From the NCBI RefSeq assembly GCF_030247195.1, contig NC_080672.1, positions 13,082,001 through 13,146,000 of the forward strand: a DNA stretch of 64,000 nucleotides, written 5' to 3'. The DNA comes from Topomyia yanbarensis. Taxonomy: Eukaryota > Arthropoda > Insecta > Diptera > Culicidae. Under the pieces are notes generated by a model. It did not search any database and was not told where the DNA came from. It saw nothing but the letters and a program-made list of their open reading frames with translations. Position 1 is the first letter of the stretch; the number at the start of each line of letters is the position of its first letter. A program made the position numbers and the translations under genes. This document shows, one piece after another, positions 47,130-58,024 of the stretch.

Positions 47130-48300
47130 TAATAACTTCATTGAGTGCTGTCTCGAAGTTGTGCGAGCTTGTGATTATGGAACCTCTTCAGGCTCACTGT
47201 AAGCAGTACCTAAGTGACGATCAACACGGCTTCACGTCTGTACGGTCAACTGCGTCAAACCTATTAAGTTTAACATCCTTCATAACAGAGAGTATGGAAC
47301 ACCGCGCTCAAACCAACGTTGTTTACGCCGACTTATCTGCCGTTTTTGACAAAATAAACCACGATATCGCAATAGCTAAAATGGAGATTTGGAATAAATG
47401 GTAGTATTTTGCAGTGGTTTCGATCCTTAAATTCACTTCTACGTCTGGAATACCTCAAGAAAGCCACTTGGGACCGTTGATGTTTTTGATATACTTCAAT
47501 GATGTACATCTAATTCTAAAGACTCCACGATTATGACCTTAAGATTTTTAGCCTAATTCGCTCAATTGAAGATTGCAGAGTTCTCCAACAGCAGATTCAA
47601 GTCTTTGCTGATTGGTGCTATACGAACCGCATATATGTAAACCCGAAGAAGTGTTCGGTAATATCTTTTTCACGGAAGAAGGATTCGATTTATTTTAACT
47701 ATCGTCTACTAGAAACAGAAGGATCTGGGAGTGATTCTGGATTCTCAACTTACGTTTAAACAACACGTCTCCTATGCAGTTGGCAAAGCATCTCGGGCAC
47801 TGGGATGCATCTTCAGGATAGCTAAAAACTTTACGGATGTTGATTGTCTCAAATCGCTGTACTGCTCATTATCCCGATCAATTCTAGAATATTGCCCTGA
47901 AGTGGGGAGCCCAAACTATAATAATAGCGTTGTGAGAATTGAAAGTGTGCAGGAATACCGCAAGAGCTTTGTTCAACGCTGACACTCTGCAAGGCCGTAT
48001 AGATGCCCAAGCTAATTTGAAACAAATCAACATAAACGTCCCGCGTCGAGCACTACGCAACAACATTATGTTACGATTACCATTCCGACGCACAAATTAT
48101 AGTATGTATGGATCCATCACTGGTCTGCAGCGATTTTTTAACCAGGTAGCTTCAGCATCCGATTTCAACGTTTCTCAACAAACTCTGCGTATACGTTTTT
48201 CCAGATTTTTTAATCAAATCGTTAACAACACTTGACCTTTTTATTCTTTGTTTGTAATTATTATATGATTATTGTTTTTATGTACGACTTGATTATTAAT
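47130..48300 (+). pseudogene. Jockey/CR1-type reverse transcriptase fragment
   Basis: The plus strand reads in order AVSKLCELVIMEPLQ, YLSDDQHGFTSVRSTASNL, VVYADLSAVFDKINHD (first catalytic-Asp box), GIPQESHLGPLMFLIYFNDV (~47440), then a gap where the FADD box should be. After that come WCYTNRIYVNPKKCSVISFSRK, VILDSQLTFKQHVSYAVGKASRALG, LKSLYCSLSRSILEYCPEV and a C-terminal piece ending IVNNT at 48235. At least three frameshifts are needed. The catalytic Asp-Asp pair is lost. 5'-truncated; the 3' UTR continues to about 48300. Confidence 0.88.
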
Positions 48301-49092
48301 AAAAATATTAGTATTTAGGCCAACATCATTGGGGCTTTGATATGCCTGTTTCTGTATTAAACAAATATTAAACATTAAATATTAATTTGCAAAAGTAATA
48401 AAATAATGAAAAACGGGTAAACGGTAAAATGAAACGGAAAAATATCGTTAGCAAAAAATTAGTTAAAAACGGAAAAAATATCCTTTGCAAGGAAAACAAG
48501 AAAAATGGCAAAGGGAAGAAAAATGAATGCAACAAAAAATATAAAAACAAAGCCACAAAAAGTAAACAATTGTAGAAATGAACAAAATGGATCCACTGAG
48601 TTAGACGTAGAAATGTTTGAAATATAAAACTTGACAAAGAAATTAAAATGGAAAGAATGGAAGGAATGAAAATAAGAAAATGGGAAAAATGTTTAATAAA
48701 TAGCTCGAAGTAGAAGAATGAGATAAATAGATAAAACTAAAATAACTATGAAAAATCAGAAAGTGGACAAATTATAAGTGCAATGGAATAATAGAAATCG
48801 AAATAAATGGAAACAATTGTACGGAATAGATTGAAGAAAAGAATAGAAAACATGAACAAGAGGAAATAGCACAAAAACACAAACTAAAGAAAACAACTAA
48901 TATCAACATGGTTTAAATGGGTAAAAATTGAACTGTTTCTTGCATGGAATAGGAAAAAAAAGGTACATTGCGATAATGATTGGTACATAAAATAGGTACA
49001 ATACGAGAAAATTTAAAACAAATGGATTGAATAATAAATAAATTTCTATGAAGCGAAAGATTAAATTTTATATTTGATGAGATGGACAATAA
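48301..49092 (+). repeat. Purine-rich low-complexity DNA
   Basis: Recurring AAATGGAAAAATG, GAAATAAATGG and similar words with few pyrimidines on the plus strand, resembling the flanks of the 9-bp satellite at 42.2-44.5 kb. Possibly one very old satellite field split by later insertions. No gene. Confidence 0.55.
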
Positions 49093-50515
49093 GGCATTGC
49101 AAAACATTTTTTTTTAATTCTCAAAAGCCCCCCCCTCTCATATTGTGACAAATGTCAAAGTAAACTCAGATGCCAAATTTCACATCATTTGGACAATTCT
49201 AGACCCCCCCAACTCGATTGAAATTTTTGAAATTGGTGCTATGGGAAAATGTGCAGGAAAAATATATTAAATGCTATAACTTTTGAAGCAGCTATCAGAA
49301 AATTATAATTTATATTTCTTTTTTGAGGAAACAACCTTAGTGTGGGAATGGAGATATTCCTGTTTCCATAAAAATACGGGAAAGTGGGTACTGGGTCATT
49401 TTGACCCCAAAATCCCCTATTTTTTAATTTTTCTGCTCCGTTGTGCAAACCATACATATTTTGCAGTTTTTCTAATGTGAAAAAATCTCAGAAACCTTTT
49501 ACACCTTTGTCCGAATACGAGAAGTTGGGGTTATAGGGCCTTTTGTCATTTATATTAAATTTTATCATTTTCTCGTGCATATATCTCTATTATTCTTCAT
49601 TCAATTTTCATAAATTGTACCTTGTTCAACGTGGAAAATCCTTAGGAACAAAATAAAAATAGATTCGTTACCGGTAAAATTCAGAAACATCAAATTATCT
49701 GACATAGAGTCTCGATTTCACATTTTTATCATAAAATTGCACATATTAACTCCATTCAACAACAAAATTCTTATTTAATTTACTATTTATAGTGAAAAAT
49801 GCACTAAGGAATCACATGAGAAAAGTTTCATAGCTGGAAAAATAGGTGAAGTTAATGAAAAAATTTGGTTTGTAGAGTTAATGTCAAAAAATTTGATGTT
49901 TTTGAATTTTAACGCAAACGAATCTATTTTTGTTGTATTTCTAAGAGTTTTCCACGTTCAACAAGGTACATACAATTTATGAAAATTGAATGAAGATTAA
50001 TAGAGATATATGCACGAGAGAATGATAAAATTTAATATAGAAGACAAAAGGCCCTATAACCCCAACTTCTCGTACTCGGACAAAGGTCTAAAAGGTTCCG
50101 TTCGATTTTTGATGTTTTTTCACATTAGAAAAACTGCAAAATATGTATGGTTTGCACCACGGAGCAGAAAAATTTAAAAAATAGGGGATTTTTGGGCCAA
50201 AATGACCCAGTACCCCGCAATCCCGTATTTTTCTAGGAACAGGAATATCTTCATTCAAAAACTAAGGTTTTTTCCGTTAAAAAGAGATATAAATTGTAAT
50301 TTTCTGATTGCTGCTTCAAAAGTTATAGCATTTAATATATTTTTCCTGCACATTTTCCCATAGCACCAATTTCAAAAATTTCAAACGATGTGGGCGGGGG
50401 TCTAGAATTGTCCAAATGATGTGAAATTTGGCATCTGAGCTTACTTTGACATTTGTCACAGTATGAGAGGGGGAGGGGCCTTTGAGAATTCAAAAAAAAA
50501 ATTGCAATGCCCTAA
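49090..50515. mobile_element. 1.4-kb foldback element with TAA duplication
   Basis: The body 49093-50512 starts GGCATTGCAA and ends TTGCAATGCCC, with TAA at 49090-49092 and 50513-50515. Arms 49093 to ~49700 and ~49895 to 50512 are inverted copies over about 600 bp, with a loop of about 200 bp. Both contain TGACAAATGTCA, GAAATTTTTGAAATTGGTGCTATGGG, GGGTCATTTTGACCC-like and CGAGAAGTTGGGGTTATAGGGCC. Frames inside are on both strands and mirror each other, so none is real. G-rich ends and a 3-bp TAA/TTA target suit PIF/Harbinger-type MITEs, but the family is not proved. Confidence 0.85.
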
Positions 50516-50835
50516 TGGACAAAAAACATGCACAAAACGCAAAAAAAATCAAAATGAAATAATGGGAAAACCACCTAGTGAAGCAATCGCGCCATTCTCA
50601 TTTATCCAAACCATGATTCATTAGCTGGTTTTGTTCAATATTACATTCTTATTTTACTTTTTTACGTATTCCACGACTACCATGAAAGTAGACGCTGACT
50701 CACTTTAAACAAAAAAGTATAAGGAAGACCGGGGCTAGTTGGTGATGTTTTCAGTTTCCATTTTTCACCTTTTGATGTAAAAATAGAACATGTGTCATTA
50801 ACACCGCAAACCTTGTTTTCCAGAGATGTTCTACA
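50516..50835. other. Non-coding spacer
   Basis: AT-rich, nothing recognised. Confidence 0.4.
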
Positions 50836-52241
50836 AAAACCCAAGTAGCAATTGCAACTTGTTGAAAGTTTTAAATGTTGCACAAATGCTACACAATATT
50901 TTTTATTGTTGGATATATTTGAAAAGAATTTCCACGAGTTTTTAAACTGATTGTGCAACTATGTAACTATAGAGCTGGCCCATAGTGTTAAGTATGCAAA
51001 CATCAATAACAGTTGTGAAACTAATCAGAAACTTTGCTAACTTGCACAAACAGTCTAACAAGTTGTAAATGCCACTTTGTTTGCCATTCCACCCTAAAAC
51101 AGAACTGTCCAACTACCCAGTGCTCGGCAAATGGCACAGCTATTGTTTTCATTACTTTGCTGCAATTAGGAACATGTTGCACAACATACAAACAAAGTGC
51201 GCTTTTTCCATAACATAGTTGTTACCAAGAGAGTTACAAATACTATACAGTAACAAAGCGTGCTACTTGGGAAGCTGCGTCCCCAACAGCACTTGCAACA
51301 TGTTCTAGAAAAATAACAAAAGTTATATGTTGCATTACAATGATAACAGAATTGCAAAAAACATGACTGTTGCATGTGTGAAACACAGTTTCTGCACGTT
51401 ACATCTTAGTTATTTTTTTGTAGTGCTAATGTTTTCTGAAACAATCAACTTTGACACATATTATTGATGTTTTTTGCAACGTGTTTGTGACTCTACTGTA
51501 CAGCTAAAACAATTTCGTTGCAAGCATCATTGCGAATACTGGAGATGACATTATTATTCAACTTGTCAGCAAATTTGATTCCGGATACACTTATAAAACT
51601 TTTACTCAACTTCAGTTTGTAACATAGTAGAAATTAAAACAACCGCCATATTTATTGATAGAATGAATTCTTTTTCGATAAAAGTTGCTGACGAACAGTT
51701 AATATGTATAGATTTTTTAATCGGAACCCAAAATTTTCATCATGAATATGCTTCAAATTTTTGATTACTCTGGAAAAAAGCATATTTGAACACAGTTCTT
51801 TGCGTACGATAAATAATTCACAAAATAAGTATAAAATTTATTGAGTTTATATCAACGTTGTTTTAAGGCCCTTTAAGAATATCAAAGTATTTTCAAAAAT
51901 TACTCGATTCAATTTTATTGGTTATACATTTTAACCCACATTAATGATATTGTCCTATTTGAATGTGAACATAATATTTATGCTTTGTTTGCATAACAAT
52001 TTCATGAAACACATTAAGTTTCATTTCATGTCGACAAAGTTGTTTTCAAAGCAATCGCTAGCATTATTGCAACAATTTCTGTTGTTATTATGATTCTTGG
52101 TGCATCATTCGGAACAAATGAACATCTTGCGATTTTTTAATTGCATAACAGTTGAATAACGCTTGCTGCAGTAATATTTTCACAAATTAATGTTTGACAT
52201 TGGTGTTGTAAAAACAGCTTATCAACATACCGTGTTGCTTG
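50836..52241. mobile_element. MITE cluster with CCCAAGTARCA ends
   Basis: Three outward ends of one type are present: CCCAAGTAGCAATTGCAAC at about 50838, the complement of CCCAAGTAGCACGCTTTGTT ending near 51280, and the complement of CCCAAGCAACACGGTATG ending near 52241. The body is rich in TTGCAAC / GTTGCAA and ACAAGTTG words on both strands. It reads as one or two elements that either nested or shared an end. No ORF and no clear TSD. Confidence 0.55.
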
Positions 52242-53063
52242 GGCGTCACCGAGTCTTTTCAATAGAAAAATTACAGAATGTTATTGAAATGATAGATTAT
52301 AATGTGCAAAAGTTTTGATGAAATCGCTTCACACAAAGCTCAAAAAATCGCAAAAACGTTTTTTTCATGCTGTAACCCTTATCCCCCCCCCTTAAGAGCT
52401 GCTCCAGGGCGCTACAATGTTCTATTCTATTCTAACCCTTACACAGCCAGTATTGAAAAGCATCCTGGAAAACACTGCAGTTATTCTTTAGGGTTTTTGT
52501 CAACATTAATATTTGAAGTATATTATAATATGTCGCAAATATTAATACGGCCAGGCCTACTGTGCAGAGTTAGGTTTGAAGATGTTTCAAAATTATACGG
52601 CAATTAATTTATTCATTTAACGAATAATTTAACTAACGAATTGTTTTGAATCTTGAATGAGGAAGAAAGAAGGACAACCGTACCGACCGTTTCAGTTTAT
52701 AGTGGGTTAGGAGTGACTTGGCTAAGAAGGTTAAGGTCACTCCTTTGGTCCTTAGGGAAGGAGCAAAGGTATTTACACCTTACCCTGGCTAATGGGCCTA
52801 GGTTTAGCGCCTTTACTCGCTCTCTGCTGCAAGGCGGTACAATGTACCCTTAAACTCAACTCTTTCATGCGTACAACTCTGAAAAGTTATTTTATGTGCT
52901 AAAATTGCGATTCCGATTAGTGTTCTCATGAGCATTCCTCATTAAAATTATGTAAAATTTGATGATGAACAATAAAAAGATCTATATTTGCTCATTCAAA
53001 ATTTCAAATGCATATTTCGTCGATAGTGACCCAACCTTAGCTGCTTTTTTATGTTAACTTTTC
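52242..53063. other. No recognised gene
   Basis: Frames at 52302-52607 and 52653-52853 have no motif. A C-run (52384-52392) and a CTAGG/TTAGG-rich stretch at 52700-52830 are notable only for composition. Confidence 0.4.
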
Positions 53064-53306
53064 GCACAGAGAACAGACATATAAGCTGGAACAAACTTTC
53101 CCGAAAAACCTGTGTAAAGATTTAAATGAAAATACGTTAAAAATTACACGTTCGCATGCGTGAGTTCGCACAAGTCCAGTATAGCGATTGCTAGCCGATC
53201 GAAGCGCCGGCCAGTGGCAAGTTGCTACTTGCTGCTGTCATTTCAATGCGACAGTTTTATTTCTTACACAAGTTGAAAACTTTACTTGTATGTCAGTTCT
53301 CAGTGC
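53064..53306 (+). mobile_element. MITE family GCACAGAGAACAGACATA, copy A
   Basis: The left end GCACAGAGAACAGACATATAAG is mirrored at the right by the complement of GCACTGAGAACTGACATACAAG. A second copy lies at 55403-55674 with the same order of internal blocks (ATTTAAATGAAAATACG, TATAGCGATTGCTAGCC, TTTTATTTCTTACACA). TTTTC occurs at both edges of this copy, but a 5-bp TSD is not certain. Non-coding. Confidence 0.75.
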
Positions 53307-53374
53307 TTTTCGTTAATAACTTTTTTCATGAAGTGCAACAATTCATCCTTCTTAAAGATTTTTTATTACTGTTC

Positions 53375-53541
53375 TTTTTGTATTTCGATTAAGGATGTTT
53401 TAATCTTAAGGCCATTCGTCTCTTCCGGTTAGAAAAATCTCTTATGAAAAATTTCTAACCCTATGCGCTGGGTCGGGACTCAAACCCACGTGAGCTGTGT
53501 ACAAGAAAATAGATTTACCTACTACGCTATGCGCACCCTCA
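53375..53541 (-). repeat. tRNA-derived SINE
   Basis: Reading the minus strand from 53541: GCGCATAGCGTAGTAGGTA (A-box region) and, about 35 nt on, GGGTTTGAGTCCCGACCC (B box with T-stem complement). A body follows with AGAAATTTTTCATAAGAG and GAATGGCCTTAAGATTAAAACATCC, ending in an A/T-rich tail. Head, body and tail in this order make a pol III SINE. The tRNA part does not close an acceptor stem, so it is not a gene. Confidence 0.72.
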
Positions 53542-53805
53542 TTTTTACTGTTAAAATTTTCAAATAATATGTCAAAATTGAGACTATTCAGAGCCGACGG
53601 AACACATGGGTAGTATGGATAGTACTATTCACTCGAAAATTATCAAGAGGGGAATTGCCCACTCAAAAAGTTCAAACCAAACCAAAATGATGAACCACGC
53701 ACACAAAATGCATGCGTCTGAAATTCTCAATGCATAACAATTTCATTTTTTACTCAGATTCAATTTTTTTTTGCTTTACGATTGAAATTTCTAGAAAATA
53801 TAGGA

Positions 53806-54652
53806 TAGGGGAACTCGGGGCTATTTGAAGCTACCTAAGAAAATCGCCCATTTAGGTGGATAGATGTGAAAAAAAATTATCAGTTAAAGGTCCTAATTAT
53901 TTGTTTGAAACCTTAGTTACATTTTGGTGCCATAAACGTTAATTTGCAACACTCCATGGCAGCGCTAGGCGACGATTTGCAAAACTCTAATTTCATACAT
54001 CTTTTTACAATGTAGGGGTAATTCGGACCTCTCTATGGGGTAATCCTGGCCCATCCATAGTCAATTTTATTTTTTACAATGTTTATCTATGAAAAATTTA
54101 TTGGAGAAACTCCTTAAGAAAATAAATAAATTGCGTAACAAAAACTTAATCTGGTCAGTCACAGCAGTCCATTGGCACATCATGTATTTTCTTTGATGGG
54201 ACGTGTGCAATCGCCTGCGTAGCCGCAAGCCGCTGAATGGTGTTTGATGGAAGTGGAGGTCCGAATAGCTTCATATGCTCATTTAGCACAAAAGTGGTCA
54301 GCGTTATGAAAATATCGGTGTTTTCACCCAAACAAAAATCATTCCATAAAATAGGAGCATCATGCTTTCCAAAACACTTACCTGTTATTTTTTCACTTTT
54401 ATTTGTTGCTTTAATCACGGTTTTACCATTAAAATGAATTTTGTTTTGAGGATGGCAAAAAAAATGAAACACGGTGTATCTCCTTTTAAAAATAAACAAA
54501 GAATTAGATTTAGCTGTCCAAAATTAGTGTTTTTGTATAGCGGTTCCACGAATATATACGACAGTCAGAACAATCAGACAGTCTTACGATTGTCTGAGAA
54601 ATCGAGGGGTCCGAATTACCCCCATTGTTTTAACAGCCCCGAGTCCCCCCTA
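53806..54652. mobile_element. MITE or small DNA element with GGGGACTCGGGGC ends
   Basis: The body 53808-54650 begins GGGGAACTCGGGGCTATTT and ends with the complement of GGGGGGACTCGGGGCTGTT, with TA at each side. Inside, GGGGTAATTCGGACC (about 54013) is mirrored by GGTCCGAATTACCCCC (about 54608). A minus frame of 114 codons (54155-54499) lies in the middle; I find no domain in it and cannot say whether it is a relic of transposase. Confidence 0.65.
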
Positions 54653-54865
54653 ATAATTAGGATTTGTTTGAAATTTGGAAATTATTTTTCATTTTAATGT
54701 CATTCTACATCTTAAAACAAGGAAATTAATATAAAAGAAAATATTACTGCAATTTTATTCAGACTAAAAGATGCAGTCAGAAATATATTTTAAAGACTAG
54801 AAGAGAAGGGGAACAACAATGACAGGGAAAAAAATTGGAACTCTCTTGTGACCAGATCTCTAGAT
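54653..54865. other. Non-coding spacer
   Basis: AT-rich, nothing recognised. Confidence 0.4.
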
Positions 54866-55395
54866 AGCTGTTAGCATATCAACCAAAAGAGAAGAGAAAA
54901 CTCTATTTGGATATCTATCGTGTTTAAAAATATGTATATGAGAGACATATAGGGAGATCGAGGATAGCCAGCACATCTCAGACTGGAACGAGGCCGAAGG
55001 GATTCGCTTAACGGCGATCCTGCGCTAGGACTTAAGGCACACGACCAGACAGCATGTTTAATGTCGCGATAACCGTCACAATAAGCGCAAGACCGCTCTC
55101 TACGACCCCAATACATCAGAGATGCTCATCCAACGTATAATGATTGGACATGACCCAAGATATTACCCGAATGAAGTCACGACCCCTATCCATCCCCTTG
55201 AACCAAAGCTTGCTGAACCCTTTTCTCTCGTTAATTCGTCGACGAACCGGTGCCAATAACTGCGTTTTTTCAACATTCATTAATTTTTTCAGTCGAGTTT
55301 CATGCGGCCTTTTCATCTTCAATTCTGAGTACTTTCTGCCACCACGGAGTGGGAGACTGTCCACTGTTGCTCGCGCCGGGTACTCGTTTTGTCTG
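54866..55395 (-). pseudogene. Non-LTR ORF2 C-terminus, frameshifted
   Basis: The minus strand from 55395 reads WFKGMDRGRDFIRVISWVMSNHYTLDEHL. After a frame change it continues CAYCDGYRDIKHAVWSC, the CCHC-like C-terminal zinc motif of I/R1/jockey-type ORF2. Then, after another shift, SPYMSLIYIFLNTIDIQI. The order matches the end of an RNase H-bearing or R1-type ORF2. 5'-truncated at the MITE copy B boundary (55403), suggesting that element or its insertion removed the rest. Confidence 0.85.
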
Positions 55396-55402
55396 ACCTA
55401 AA

Positions 55403-55674
55403 ACGCAGAGAACAGACACATAAGCCTGAACAAAATTTCCTGAAAGCTAGTGTAATCATTTAAATGAAAATACGGTGAAAATCACCATCGCATACAGGTT
55501 CGTACGCATGAATCACCATTGCATCCAAGTTTGCATGTAACTCCCGTATAGCGTTTGCTGGCCAATCGCAGCGCCGACTATCAGCAAGCTTCAACTTGCT
55601 GGTGGCATTTCAAAACCACAATTTTATTTCTTACACACATTGAAAACTTTACTTGTATGTTAGTTCTCAGTGCT
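55403..55674 (+). mobile_element. MITE family GCACAGAGAACAGACATA, copy B
   Basis: Same family and orientation as 53064-53306. It starts ACGCAGAGAACAGACACATAAG and ends TTAGTTCTCAGTGC. Compared with copy A it has extra sequence around 55480-55530 (ATCACCATTGCAT repeated). Confidence 0.72.
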
Positions 55675-56182
55675 TAAATTGCTGTGGCGAGAAGTCAAGT
55701 CCAAACCTTGTATGCTTCCATCGAAAGAATTCTTTGTTTTGATTAAATTGTTTCGGATATAGTAGACGCGTAGCTCGTCCAATCAATGGACACAATAATT
55801 GAGTTAGAGTAGTGGAGAGAGGGTAACTGTGGAACAGCAGGAACTATGACACATTCGCAATGAAATCATAATGCATGAACAGAATGGTCTCCTTCCCTCA
55901 CTATCCTTTCGGATACGACATTAGTGATTTCTTTCATAAGCAAACGATTTTCACCTCAATATAACTTTAAATAGAATCGTTAGGATCTTTGCACGTAATG
56001 TTTGAAGCAAATAATTTTTAAGTACAATATATCACTCAGAAGACGTCGTATTTCATAGTTCCCACCCATGGGGCACAGTGGTAAATTTGAGCACCGACTG
56101 TTTATTATCAGAAAAAAAGTTATTTCCCGTGAATTTTATCAGCTGAAAAAATGTACGTATTAGTTGACACTACGTGCCACTT
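55675..56182. other. No recognised feature
   Basis: Non-coding sequence between two MITEs. No motif seen. Confidence 0.4.
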
Positions 56183-56440
56183 TTAGGGTCATTCATAAAT
56201 TACGTAACGCAAAAATTGCCCAAGATTGACTCCCCCATGTAACAAATTGTCACAATTTCCTATATCCCCCCCTCTCCTATTACGTAACAAATTCCATGAA
56301 AAAAAAAATTTCTTGAGTAAAAGCATGTTACGTAACGTTATAGCTTACTCCCCCTCCCGATATGCAACAATATGTCACAATTTCTCGGAACCAACCCCCC
56401 CTCCCCGAAAAGCGTTACGTAATTTATGAATGATCCCTTA
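56183..56440. mobile_element. PIF/Harbinger-like MITE
   Basis: The body 56186-56437 starts GGGTCATTCATAAATTACGT and ends with the complement of GGGATCATTCATAAATTACG, inverted repeats of about 25 bp with one indel. TTA occurs on both sides (56183-56185, 56438-56440). A 3-bp TWA target and GG-start ends fit PIF/Harbinger. Pyrimidine-rich runs (CCCCCCCTCTCC) are inside. Non-coding. Confidence 0.8.
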
Positions 56441-56520
56441 TCTAGACAATTAATGTGTTTTATCATCAAGATTAAATCGTAGAAAAAATGTGTTTCACTG
56501 TTTCCCTCTCTCTCCCCTAC

Positions 56521-56535
56521 AACGATAAATCAAAC
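56521..56535 (+). repeat. TSD of the I-clade-like element (left)
   Basis: AACGATAAATCAAAC, repeated exactly at 62006-62020 directly after the poly(A) run (two or so leading As could belong to the tail). Confidence 0.95.
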
Positions 56536-56570
56536 ATTCCGCTATCAGTAGTCGTGACGATCGGTCACGT
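56536..56570 (+). promoter_or_regulatory. Inr + DPE internal promoter
   Basis: The first base after the TSD is the A of ATTC, which fits the initiator core (A+1-K-T-Y). GGTCA lies at exactly +28 to +32 (56563-56567), matching DPE RGWYV. Such TATA-less start-site promoters let jockey- and I-type elements carry their promoter within the transcript. The ORF1-only element at 14116 has GGTCACG at the same offset. Confidence 0.65.
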
Positions 56571-56764
56571 TGTAGAGATCCATTCCTTTGCAGTGTCTAT
56601 TGTCTAAAAGTGAATTGTGTAGCGTTCTTTAGTTAGTGGTGCACGTGTTTCGATTCCTGCGTTACTCAGCTAAGTTCATTGGTTTTAAAATTGGTTTTCC
56701 ATTAAATAAATCCTTTTCTGCAAATAAGTATAATTGCTGAACATCCTACCCTCTCCATTTTATA

Positions 56765-58024
56765 ATGGCAGAGGGTGGGAACAGTGCGATGTCGGTCGAT
56801 GACCGAGATACCCCAACCCCAGATCCAAAGCCGGAACAGTCGCGAAGGTCGCACAGACACCGAGTTTATCCAGAGAGTGCGAAAGGTCCTTTCGTGGTGT
56901 ACTTTAGACAAATTTCCACTCCTATCAACATCCTATTAATATCATCTGAGCTTTACAAACAATTCAAATCCATCAAGGAAATCAGAAAAGTGAATCTATA
57001 CAAAGTTCGAGTCACTGTGAACATACGCGAAGAGGCTAACGATATGATAAAAATCCCGCGTTTTGTAGACCTTTATAGAATTTATATTCCGTCGGAACAA
57101 GTACAGATCGATGGAGTGATATACGACAGTGAAATTGACCCTACGGATATTGTAAAATTAGGTGTTGGAAAGTTCAGAAATGCAAATCTTCCGTCAGTCC
57201 CTATTTTGGAATGTGAACGACTCTTTGCCCAAGAAAATTCAGAAAGTGAGGTTAAATTCGTGGCATCAAATGCTCTTCGAGTCACATTTTCGGGGACTGC
57301 TGTGCCCGATTATGTATGTGTGAGTCAAGCTTTAATAAAAGTGCGGTTGTATTCTCCAAAGGTGATGGTATGCAGTAAATGTCAATTGCTGGGACACACT
57401 AACAAGTACTGTGCAAATAAGATCCGTTGTAGTAAGTGTGGTGAGAACCATGAAGCGTCGGTCTGCTCAAGCTCTCAGCAAGCGTGTCTATTGTGTAGAG
57501 GGTCACACGATACAGTGAAAAGTTGCTCAGCATATCGAGATAAGCACAAGCAAATTAAAGACAAAGTTAACAATCGCAGCAAAAGTACATACGCTGACAT
57601 GGTGAAGGCTATTTCTCCTCTTGAAACATCGAACAGGTACTCTGAGCTCAGTAATTTACCCGAATCTGATTCTGACGATCTCCATGTTCCCCAATGTAGT
57701 TATTTGACACCTAAAAAAAGAAAACGAAGTCGTCCTACGTTGCCAAGTAGAACTACAACCCTTCGAAAGAAGGAAAAACTTTCCTTTCCAACGCTTCCGA
57801 AAACGCAAGACGTTCCTGGATTTCGCAAGGTTGACGATACTCAAGCCTCAGAGACAGATTCCTGGTCGTTGCCAGGGATTCTCAAATTAATCTGCGACGC
57901 TCTTAATTTAGACGAATTCTGGCGAAATCTTTTCGACAAATTGAGCCCATTCCTTTCACTACTCTGGGATAAAGTGAAATCATATTTGCCTCTCTTTAAG
58001 CTACTGTCCGTAAACAATGGCTAA
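56765..58024 (+). CDS. ORF1 (gag-like, zinc knuckles) of I-clade-like element
   Basis: 419 residues. Nucleic-acid-binding protein thought to coat the element RNA and form the RNP. After a charged, disordered N-terminus (residues 1-40) comes an alpha/beta region: VYFRQIS, INILLISSELYKQFKSIKEI, and YRIYIPSEQVQIDGVIYDSEID (about 113-135). From residue 203 there are three CCHC-type knuckles: CSKCQLLGHTNKYC, CSKCGENHEASVC and CLLCRGSHDTVKSC. A basic Ser/Thr-rich stretch (about 315-350) and a hydrophobic C-terminal segment (LICDALNL...LFKLLS) follow. The start is the first ATG after the 5' UTR. It ends in ATGGCTAA, sharing bases with the start of ORF2. Confidence 0.93.
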   Translation: MAEGGNSAMSVDDRDTPTPDPKPEQSRRSHRHRVYPESAKGPFVVYFRQISTPINILLISSELYKQFKSIKEIRKVNLYKVRVTVNIREEANDMIKIPRFVDLYRIYIPSEQVQIDGVIYDSEIDPTDIVKLGVGKFRNANLPSVPILECERLFAQENSESEVKFVASNALRVTFSGTAVPDYVCVSQALIKVRLYSPKVMVCSKCQLLGHTNKYCANKIRCSKCGENHEASVCSSSQQACLLCRGSHDTVKSCSAYRDKHKQIKDKVNNRSKSTYADMVKAISPLETSNRYSELSNLPESDSDDLHVPQCSYLTPKKRKRSRPTLPSRTTTLRKKEKLSFPTLPKTQDVPGFRKVDDTQASETDSWSLPGILKLICDALNLDEFWRNLFDKLSPFLSLLWDKVKSYLPLFKLLSVNNG

